From: UBA11524 sp964542315
Lineage (GTDB): Bacteria; Bacillota; Clostridia; Christensenellales; Aristaeellaceae
DNA: 52,526 nucleotides
Direction of reading: 5' to 3'
NCBI GenBank assembly: GCA_964542315.1
Contig: CAZIUA010000008.1
Coordinates: 1 to 52,526 of the forward strand
In this document: in pieces, positions 50,883 through 52,526 of the stretch
Layout of the letters: each line of letters starts with the position of its first letter
Position numbering within the stretch: the first letter of the stretch is position 1
Made by a program: the position numbers and the translations under genes
Notes under the pieces: model-generated
Seen by the model: only the letters and a program-made list of their open reading frames with translations
Told to the model about the DNA's origin: nothing
Databases searched by the model: none

Positions 50883-51713
50883 TCAGCAGCGGGTCTTTCC
50901 GGCGCCGCGCTTGGCCTTGGCCTCCGCCATGGCTTCCTTGCGGTCGTGGATCACCTTAAGCTGCGCATCGATGTCCACCGGCGGATAATGCAGCCCGCAC
51001 AGCAGCGCCTGCTCCATCTGGGCGGTGCGGCTGCGGATCTTGTGCTCCACGCCGTCCTTGACGAACACATTGCCCGTCTGGCCGAAGATGAGCTGCACAT
51101 CATGCTTGACGCAATCGTCATGCACCTTCTTCACCCATTCGTAATGCAGCGGACGGGAGCCGAGGTAGTTTTCGCCGCCCGCGAGGACGGTCTCGATCTT
51201 GCCCGTGGCGAGGTACTTGTCCAGATCGACCTCACCGATGAAGGGCTTGACGCTGATCCAGCGGTGCTTCGTCGGGACGTCCAGCAGGTAGGGGATGCGC
51301 TCATCCACGCGCTTCTGGTTTTCCGCCGACACGGCGAAGGTCACATGATCCCAGCCATCGCCCCAGTCCGGCGGCAGGCATTCCTTGATGCGATGGGCGC
51401 GCTTGGTCAGAAGGGAGAAGGTGACGTCCTTGCGGCGGCGGATGATGCTCCACGCCTCGTCGCGCCAGGCATCGGCCTCCTCCAGGAAGAAGTCGCTGGT
51501 CATGCACACGCGCACGAAGGAACCGCTCTCCAGCTTGTACTGGCCGTTGCGGTCGCGCTTGATGGGATCGTCGAAGGTGGTGGTGTTGCGGCCGACGATG
51601 CTCGTGTCGCGACCATAGCGCTTATCCAGGAAGTAGGCGTAGCAGTTCTGGCAGCCCTCGCTGCACTTGTGGCAGCCGTGCCACGGGTTCCAGGTCTTAT
51701 CATTCAAGTCCAT
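50883..51713 (-). CDS. DUF5131 family protein (Gp37/Gp68-like, cysteine-cluster protein)
   Basis: A 276-residue protein beginning with the family signature NDKTWNPWHGCHKCSEGCQNCYAYF (NPWHGC and CQNCYA parts), a Cys cluster CxxCxxxCxxC resembling a radical-SAM iron-sulfur site. Later motifs are VCMTSDFFLEEADAWRDEAW, TFSLLTKRAHRIKECLP, HRWISVKPFIGEVDL and ETVLAGGENYLGSRPLHYEW, all typical of this phage-derived family. Its reaction is not known; DNA or tRNA processing has been suggested for relatives, but I cannot tell. ATG 51713 has GGAGG 9 nt upstream, inside the overlapping end of the MarR gene. The ATG at 51719 is an alternative. Confidence 0.9.
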   Translation of the reverse strand: MDLNDKTWNPWHGCHKCSEGCQNCYAYFLDKRYGRDTSIVGRNTTTFDDPIKRDRNGQYKLESGSFVRVCMTSDFFLEEADAWRDEAWSIIRRRKDVTFSLLTKRAHRIKECLPPDWGDGWDHVTFAVSAENQKRVDERIPYLLDVPTKHRWISVKPFIGEVDLDKYLATGKIETVLAGGENYLGSRPLHYEWVKKVHDDCVKHDVQLIFGQTGNVFVKDGVEHKIRSRTAQMEQALLCGLHYPPVDIDAQLKVIHDRKEAMAEAKAKRGAGKTRC

Positions 51714-52131
51714 TTTCATGTTCCTCCATTACTTGGTTGGCACGGGTGATGAGCGTCACCAGCATGTCGAAATCCTGCGGGCCGAGCGCGTCCCTGAGCG
51801 CCGCCAGCTGCCTGTCCGTCTCCTCCTGGGCGGAGGCGACGAGCATCTGCGCCTTCTCCGTCGGCAGGATGAACGCGCATCGGCCATCCGCCGGGGATGG
51901 CTGACGGGTGACATATCCGGCCTTCGTAAGGGCGGTGATGTGCGCCGTGATCATCGGCTTGGACACCCCCAGTTTATCTGCCAGCATCACGGCGGTATGC
52001 GGCCCTTCAGTCTGCACGATGATATTCAGCACGCCCATTTCGCTGGGGCGGATGGGCAGATCCTTCTTCAGGCGCATGTAATTCCGGCTGAATTTCGACA
52101 GCTCGGCATTCGTCATCAGAAAGGCGGACAT
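51700..52131 (-). CDS. MarR-family transcriptional regulator
   Basis: A 143-residue single-domain winged-helix protein (LPIRPSEMGVLNIIVQTEGP, VMLADKLGVSKPMITAHITA, LTKAGYVTRQPSPADGRC), ending with the usual long dimerisation helix. The start has GGAGG 7 nt upstream. It overlaps the DUF5131 gene by 14 nt, so the two are co-translated and co-regulated. A dyad over its -10 region (52147-52169) suggests autorepression. Confidence 0.92.
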   Translation of the reverse strand: MSAFLMTNAELSKFSRNYMRLKKDLPIRPSEMGVLNIIVQTEGPHTAVMLADKLGVSKPMITAHITALTKAGYVTRQPSPADGRCAFILPTEKAQMLVASAQEETDRQLAALRDALGPQDFDMLVTLITRANQVMEEHENGLE

Positions 52132-52146
52132 GGCTTCACCTCCGCG

Positions 52147-52198
52147 ATTAGTTCATCTGGATTAACTATATTGTACGCCCCGATGCAGCCCTTGTCAA
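52147..52198 (-). promoter_or_regulatory. Promoter of the MarR operon with overlapping dyad operator
   Basis: Minus-strand TTGACA (52198-52193), 17-bp spacer, TACAAT (52175-52170). Directly downstream, 52147-52169 carries an imperfect dyad with half-sites ATAGTTAATC and GATGAACTAAT (8 of 10 matching), placed at the start point as in self-repressing MarR genes. Confidence 0.8.
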
Positions 52199-52262
52199 GC
52201 CCCGCAGTCACGTTTTTGCGCTTCATCCGCCGATGAAAAAGTCCGTTCAGATGCGGTTTCGC

Positions 52263-52291
52263 TTGACTTTCAGGCTGATTCGCGGTATGAT
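52263..52291 (+). promoter_or_regulatory. Promoter of rnpB
   Basis: TTGACT (52263-52268), 17-bp spacer, TATGAT (52286-52291), directly in front of the RNase P RNA sequence. Confidence 0.8.
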
Positions 52292-52297
52292 TATGGA

Positions 52298-52526
52298 TGC
52301 GAGGTGGCAAGGCGATCGCATGCGCTTGCGCATGAGGAAAGTCCGAGCACCATAGGGCAAGGATGCCGGCTAACGGCCGGTGGAGGCGACTCCAAGGAGA
52401 GTGCAACAGAGATATACCGCAGTGGTAGCAGGCCCGTTGGTCATCCGCGTGATGCGGATGGAAAGTGACCGGCCGCCGCTGTAAGGATGGAAAGGCGAGG
52501 TAAGAGCTCACCCGCGGCTTGGCGAC
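52298..52526 (+). ncRNA. rnpB: RNase P RNA (5-prime part, cut by the window end)
   Basis: The conserved core of bacterial class A RNase P RNA is visible. The P4 5-prime strand GAGGAAAGTCCGAGCACC is followed by the AGGGCA...GGATGCCGGCTAACGGCCGG segment, GTGCAACAGAGATATACCGC, and GGAAAGGCGAGGTAAGAGCTCACC. The RNA cleaves 5-prime leaders from pre-tRNAs with the RnpA protein. The typical length is about 350-400 nt, so over 100 nt lie beyond the edge. The start is placed 7 nt after the -10 box. Confidence 0.92.

Overview
The window looks like a chromosomal segment of an anaerobic, glycan-degrading Clostridia-type member of the Bacillota, possibly a gut or rumen Oscillospirales/Christensenellales relative. 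That placement is inference from GC-rich coding sequence, sigma-A promoters with 17-bp spacers, strong GGAGG ribosome binding sites, MalFG-type sugar permeases without a local ATPase, and the gene families present. Nearly everything is a carbohydrate-utilisation island. It is bounded on the right by housekeeping sequence (RNase P RNA, a MarR regulator and a DUF5131 protein) and on the left by what looks like a decayed mobile-element gene.

Locus A (922-22033, all minus strand, read from the 22131-22159 promoter) starts with two GH26 beta-mannanases, one cytoplasmic and one secreted with a CBM35-like module. It continues with a giant solute-binding protein and its permease pair, a secreted beta-propeller/TPR protein, a Yip1-like membrane protein, a DUF5696 protein and a second permease pair. 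It ends with a secreted protein carrying three repeats, a normal-size solute-binding protein, a hairpin, a GH2 beta-mannosidase and a divergent GH28. A LacI-family regulator (22238-23266) separates it from a rightward operon (23519-28308) encoding a beta-helix enzyme, a GH92 alpha-mannosidase and a GH43-like protein. Repeats of TCGTGCA/TGCACGA lie on both sides of the regulator gene.

Locus B (28421-50559, minus strand) contains the same importer kit in a different arrangement: giant solute-binding protein, permease, a single fused beta-propeller-TPR-Yip1 protein, DUF5696, permease pair, solute-binding protein and permease. These are followed by two tandem secreted GH43 proteins, an ArsR-like regulator with a large C-terminal domain, a GH2 enzyme and a cytoplasmic GH43 protein.

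The most interesting feature is this recurring kit: two solute-binding proteins of different architecture, four permeases, a beta-propeller/TPR protein, a Yip1 membrane protein and a DUF5696 protein, with no ATPase. The propeller and Yip1 genes are separate in locus A and fused in locus B, which argues that they work together. I read the kit as a composite glycan capture and import machine: secreted enzymes cut the polymer, the two binding-protein/permease systems import oligosaccharides, and cytoplasmic GH2, GH26, GH28, GH43 and GH92 enzymes finish them. The roles of the propeller, Yip1 and DUF5696 parts are unknown.
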